Shown here: positions 58,556-64,000 of the stretch, in pieces
Layout of the letters: each line of letters starts with the position of its first letter
Position numbering within the stretch: the stretch's first letter is position 1
Assembly: GCA_940671915.1 (NCBI GenBank)
Contig: CALNVZ010001092.1
Location: 1-64,000, forward strand
DNA from: Paracentrotus lividus
Taxonomy: Eukaryota; Echinodermata; Echinoidea; Camarodonta; Echinidae
DNA length: 64,000 nucleotides
Direction: 5' to 3'
Made by a program: the position numbers and the translations under genes
The notes under the pieces: model-generated
Databases searched by the model: none
Told to the model about the DNA's origin: nothing
The model's input: the letters and a program-made list of their open reading frames with translations, nothing else

Positions 58556-59407
58556 CACACGAAACAATTGTGAAAGCCCCTTTACTGGCTTTGGCGTCGG
58601 TACATGCTGGATGATTAATTTATTTACGGAATATTATGGGGTGGTGAATATGGAAACATTATGCTTACATACTATTTCGACTTGCTGAGTCGTAATAAGT
58701 AACAACAAAGTAAGGACAAACCCGCTTGGACAAAATACGCCAGCGTTTTGCCAGATATAGGCCTATATATGTCCCGATTCTTTTTATTCCTCAATATTTT
58801 CTGAAGTAGTTTTATAATATCATTTTAAAGTAGATGCTGCCAGTATAATGTTATTATCTGTAGCCTACTTGCCCCCTCCCCCCCCCCCAAAAAAAAAAAA
58901 AAAATAAAATAAAAAAATAAAAAAAGTCATGTTGCCCTCACATGCAAACAATTTGAAAATAAGTCAATCGGTCAATGATTTTTTAAATTATTATTATAAT
59001 TTTTTATATGCGCGCGAGGGCCGAAACTTTGGTTCTGCAGAATTTAGTTTAAAGAATGATATTCGCGATATTTTTAATCAGTCAAAACGCATATCAGAGT
59101 GGTTTTTGAGCCACTGAATATCTGTTTTGGGAAAAAATTCTCACATAAAAGGGTTCGTTTTTATATTTGGCTATCGAAATAAAAAATAATAATAGAATAA
59201 ATACGTACCCCTTTATTTCTTTTATTTTTCATGTTATGGTCCATCACGTGAGGGTAACATATCTTTTTCCCCCTTAGATTAGATACTATCATAAATTCCA
59301 AGATGTTCGATGTTTTGAGACTTTTTCCATTGATAAATCGCAAGGAAGTCACGGAGACGTCGCCGCAACTAATCAATTTGCGATATAGTTGTTCAAAATT
59401 TCAACAG
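58556..59407. other. Stretch without recognised gene
   Basis: Contains a C run then A run (58870-58925) and AT-rich sequence only. Confidence 0.5.
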
Positions 59408-59612
59408 TAAAACGTATTTTAAGCCACTGTTAAACGTAAACGGTTATTTAAACGTTGACGGTTTTAAAATTTTTAACTACCAAATTTCCAATTTCGTGGT
59501 TTAAAATGAAATTGCAACAAACTTTTTTAACATTTTAAATTATCTTGTTAATGTCAAACCACCTTAAACAACGGTTTGGCAGTTGTTTAAAATATTCTTT
59601 ACACTGTAAAGT
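59408..59612. mobile_element. Possible MITE rich in TTTAAAC words
   Basis: Repeated AAACGTTGACGG, GTTTAAAA and CAACTGCC-like blocks occur in both orientations (for example CACTGTTAAACG at left and GTTTAAAATATTC with TTTACACTG at right), in the style of the element at 2207-2797. Boundaries and duplication are not clear. Confidence 0.4.
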
Positions 59613-62600
59613 ATGCAAACTGCATATATACTAATTGAGTGAAATACCCAAGTACTTCCCAGAGGAAAAAACTGAGGTAATTTGTGTCGTATGAATTAAT
59701 TGGAAGTTGTAAAAGTAGTAGTCTAATAAATGTATCTTTTTTTTTAAATCAGGATGGGTTTTTGGAATAATTTAGTTGTTGACGAACATAATTTAAAAGG
59801 AAAATTTTCTCTTGTCATATCGCAGGTTGCAGTAGATTACAAATTCAGTCTCTTTTTTATTAACAAGTGAGTGTGAAAGCTACTTCGATATGAAGTATTG
59901 TTTATTTTTAAATAATCATACTCAAATGATACTTGTATATAAGCTGGTTGAGTATTGATTATAGGGCCAATATTGAAATGAATTGATAATGATGTCGTTG
60001 AAGAAAAGAGTTCAGCCAATGTACGGCTACTCGGCTAGTATCTATTAGTTAAAACGAAAGTGATTAACGGTGAGGATAAATATGTAAGATTATTAAGTTT
60101 GCTGTTAAAACATATCAAAAATAAACAGAGTATAATGTTTCGCTTGATTGTAACATTTGGAATAAACCGATAACGAAATTTTATATTTAAATCACTCATG
60201 TCGGTTGAGTGTAGAAGACTTTCAACATTTAATATTCAATTAAACTTCCTAATTTTCAACAACAGCTTCGAAATTAAGATTTCCTTAGCTTTAAATTTGA
60301 TTTTTTTTTTTTTTTTTTTTTGCTATAAAATGTCAATAATTATTAAAACGTCTTGTTACTATCGAAGAGCATTAGAGAATAATGGTATTTGTAATGGATA
60401 AATGATATCCTAAATTTAAAAGGCGTCTTCTCATAACAGATTCAAAGCGCATGTTGTATTTGAAATTAAGATTACTCCTATTTAATATAAATCAACTTAT
60501 AGGATCATTGTAAATATGTAAAAATATTTAAGTTTGTATATAATTTGTATATAGACATAACAAAACATACATTTGTATTAAAGAGTTTTATGTATATTTG
60601 ATTACTGTTTATATGTATGTTTCCTACGTTCTTGTGATACATTATGAAGGATACGTTGCAAGGAGATGAAGCGTACATTCTAATATTTGGTGTGAATGTT
60701 CTTTATAGCATTCCTATCAAATGTATTAGAAAAAAATCCGGTATCCAAATTAATTTCTTATATATTTTTTTGTTTTTTGAATTTCTTATGTATTTCTTTC
60801 TTTTTTTACATTTTTATTTTTATTGTTTTTTCGATGGAAATTGTCGGCGACATTATTTTGGTCAAAAATATCAGCAAATTAAATGATTTTTATAGGTAAA
60901 AGCAAAATTAATCACTCATTTATAAATTTTAGCTGAAAACACAATTTGCATTGACTTTGTACATGAAATCACATTTTGGAGAAATTTCGGGTCTGACGCA
61001 CGGTTACAAAATTATGCGTAACTCGCCAACCGGGTACCCGGGCGTCGTAAATTTGGGCTAAAAAGATACGCGACACTTCAAAGAATAAAGTCATAAAATA
61101 TCGCGGCCACAGCTTTTCGCGTTAAAGATTTATCGCGAAAAATGTCGAGGGGGGGGGGGGCTTTTAGGCCCCCCATTCAAATTAGGGTTAAGCAAAGTAT
61201 TCACTGTTTTAACAAATTGATGTTCGAATGAGATCATATCAATTCTAGTTGTAAACTTAAGAGATAGAGGGCGCTACCATTCTACTCAAAGCGAACGTGC
61301 CTATTGACTTTTTTATTTTTCTTTATTGTGGCGAGCAACTACCTTTTCAAAGAAATGTTCAACTTGAATAAGTACGCTAAGAGTCTGAATTTTTCAAAAA
61401 TAGGAATAACTTTTTGCAAAGAAAAAAAAAAGTCCTGTCACTTGTGTCAATTCGAAAGCCTAGTCAGATCAAATTCCTGTACAATATGGTATATTTTGCC
61501 CTCAAAATAGCTCATGTGCTGCATAGTTTTGATCCTCGATGCCGCATTATACTATTATAGCTTATTGTTCACAGGGCAAATAAAAGCTTGAATTCTCAGC
61601 TTTCCGGAGATGGTACATTCATTTTAATTGATTAAAAAAAAGTCCTGTCACTTTGAACATAATCATAAGAGGTTCTTTCCTCGACTAGTCAATATTTACG
61701 CTTATCACATGCATATCGCATAGAAACATGTGAACGGCGTCTTCACAAGACTTGTGACAAGTTCACAATCTATGTCATTGTTTTGAGCATCAATTTATAT
61801 GAATTGCATATTCTGATTACAATTTCAGCACAATAATGTTATAAGCTTGCCCAAATGTGTATTTCCTCCATCTGGTCTGGAGAATCTATTAACTAACAAC
61901 ATGATAAAAGTTCATCAATTTCTTTCATCTCCATGAGTAGATTGCTCAACCGAACGGACAATACCATTCCACTGGAGGGAAGTCTTCTTACGAGAGTTTT
62001 TGTGAGCTAATTTATTATTGCAGCCAGCTGTATAGATTTTCTGCGCTTCTCAGCCGTATTTCCAACATCACTATGTTGCGTCTGGCCTCTTAGATAATGG
62101 ACGCGCCTTGTTTAATTACGATTTAATGCCGCACATTGGTATACGTTAACTTTACATTTTACACAGAGTAGAATTGATATGATTAATTTCCATGTGCATA
62201 AATTTCATGAATTGACTTTTTTTTACAGTCAATGTTACCCCGTGTGTGTATTTGTTTTATATATATATTTCTTTTAAAGCAAATAATTAATGAGTAAATT
62301 TGCAAAGGTAATTAATTTCCCCGAAGGAAATATTTGGGTGAGAGCTGATATTTTGCTTTTGAGAACATTACATTTTTCACTGGACGTTACTTCCATGAAC
62401 TCTGAAAAATGTTAAAAACCTAGTGTATAGTTTTGGTAACATAAAACCGATCAAATATAAACATACATGTTATTTATAAGATATAGATATAATTTATTGT
62501 GATAATAAAATTGATATATTGTATCTAACGCTTTTATATTTGTTTGTCTAGTCTTTGATGTGCAACTTTATTTGATAAGCGTATCAGTAATGTCATCTCC

Positions 62601-63032
62601 CCCGCTTTCCAAATGAGAACATAGACTTTGTCCCTTGAAATAATATATTATCTATCTTGGAGCAAATCCAAAAAATACAGATGATATCGTAAAGTTCATC
62701 TTATAGGAGGTGTTTCTTAAATACACATATTGGAATTGCCTCACTTATTATCAGATCTAGTCACGTCAGCATTATTAATACTAGAACTGCAATCGTTGAC
62801 ATGAACGATGTGCGTGCATTGACGCCTTGACTAAAAGATTTCAATGATTATGTAAATGTAAGCATATATTTTGAAATATATTGGGAAACGGAAGTAAGCT
62901 TTACATAATATACAAGATCTGTGTGTAAAACGAATACGCTTTGTGTACTACAGTGCAATTTTGAAAACTTCGCTTTCCATATCATTCGGCGTGCACATGG
63001 CTCTGTCAAATTTGCAATTATTAGGCAAGCGG
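59613..63032. other. AT-rich stretch without recognised gene
   Basis: Short frames (for example 60644-60899, 61304-61510) are Phe/Leu-rich or T-run derived. AAAAAAAAAGTCCTGTCACTT occurs twice (61427 and 61633), and a G run at 61150. A poly-T run lies at 60301-60321. Confidence 0.45.
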
Positions 63033-64000
63033 GTGCAACCCAAACGGGTAGACCGACTAGCTTTAAAGCTAGTCGTAGTGATGCCCAGACTGACTAGCTT
63101 TAAAGCTAGTCGGTCACGCGACTAGTTTTCTTCAACACAACCCGGTTTATTACGGACTAGCTTTAAAACTCGTCCGTCTCTACGGACTAGCTTGAAAGCT
63201 AGTCCATCAAGTTAGTCCCGTCAAGACGGACTAGTTTAATGCTCGTCGGTCACGACGGACTAACTTTAAAGCTCGTCCGTCGTGACCGACTAGTTTGACG
63301 GACTAGCCTAAAGCTAGTCGTAGTGATGCCCAGACTGACGAGCTTTTGAGCAGGACTAGCTTTACAGTTAGTCGGTCATGGTGTAAAAGCTAGTCCGTCG
63401 CGCTTTTCTGCCGCGATGTTCTTGCTGCTGTCTTGACAGACTAGCATGACGGTCGAGGTTAATATGGCTTCACCACTGGTCAGAGACGTCAAATCTGAAA
63501 TATTAGAAGACATTATAAAGATACGATTAAACCATACATTTTTGTCACAAGAATTTGAGCAAAAAAAAAAATAATAGTTAAAAATAAATAAATAATAAAT
63601 AAATATTTTATTATGATGATAATAATCAGAAGACAGGAATTAATACAGGAGGCACAATTAGTTAACATTATGGCAATTAACAAATAATGGGGGCACGGGG
63701 CCAGGAGTCGCCGCCATGGCTTGCATCATCATGACTTTTTGTTTTTTGTTGTAAGCCTACCTGCTTTTGCATTTTCGGCGTATACACTTGTCCTTGAGAG
63801 CCACTTCAGAATCCCAAAGTCGCGCCTCTAATCCAATATTCTTTCTTTCAGATACAAGTAATCTAAAAGAAAGTGGCGCCTATATTTATTATTAGAATTA
63901 AATTTCAATTTTTATATTTAATGTGATTGTTACTATCGTTGTAAATACACACAATTTATGAATTGATTTGGCAAGAACATAATTTTTCGCGTTGGTGATT
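63033..64000 (+). mobile_element. CTAGCTTTAAAGCTAG palindrome element (copy 2), cut by the window edge
   Basis: From AAACGGGTAGACCGACTAGC it follows 13345 onward block by block: GTAGTGATGCCCAGACTGAC, TTCTTCAACACAACCCGG, the palindrome array, TTAATATGGCTTCACCA and CAGAGACGTCAAATCTGAAA. About 300 bp (63540-63845) are inserted relative to copy 1, after which AAGTAATCTAAAAGAAAGTG resumes the match. The terminal CACTGAAAAC of copy 1 is altered here (GGTGCAACC). The right part lies outside the window. Confidence 0.75.

Overview
The window looks like nuclear DNA from a repeat-rich, AT-rich animal genome. The evidence is non-LTR retrotransposon fragments, tRNA-derived SINE-like sequences, many terminal-inverted-repeat (TIR) DNA transposons with TA, TTA or 8-bp target-site duplications, microsatellites, and no dense ORFs or operons. 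The mix suggests a marine invertebrate, perhaps an echinoderm or relative; that is inference, since nothing in the sequence fixes the taxon. I see no intact protein-coding gene. A run of 25 N (10020-10044) marks an assembly gap.

Layout. 1-4722 is a nest of transposons: an outer TIR element, a Harbinger-like element (203-3477, TTA duplication), a mariner-like element (1586-2887) and a further small element (2207-2797). 5150-5820 holds a cluster of CACAGTGTG/CACACTGTG words and a 29-bp tandem repeat. 6669-9686 holds small elements ending in a shared 16-mer. 9938-11025 is a mariner-like fold-back. 13081-17207 holds the best traces of a host gene: a possible membrane-spanning exon and a possible acidic, serine-rich C-terminal tail, separated by a 3.4-kb element built of CTAGCTTTAAAGCTAG palindromes (13335-16779), which itself carries a 1.6-kb fold-back. 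Two more copies of the tail sequence lie at 26272-26406 and 29999-30131.

20324-26065 and 30662-38821 are two copies of one short Tc1/mariner-like element. The first is split by an element with opposed 16-bp arrays (20606-22433) and by a decayed LINE (22795-25784). The second is split by a 7.2-kb fold-back (30903-38093). Each copy serves as the empty site for the other's insertions. A 2.2-kb repeat occurs in inverted orientation at 26470-28758 and 51562-53772. 39229-42909 holds hAT-like elements with 8-bp duplications and a minisatellite. 43748-51310 is a second large fold-back, lined with GTTGC/GCAAC motifs and containing another opposed-array element and a SINE. 55614-58555 holds a MITE, an ACCGGAG cluster and a third hAT-like copy invaded by a LINE 3' end. 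The window ends inside a second copy of the CTAGCTTTAAAGCTAG element (63033 to the edge).

The recurring theme is non-autonomous DNA elements, each carrying its own dense set of short, often palindromic motifs near its ends or along its arms. All comparisons are by eye; percent identities and family assignments were not computed.
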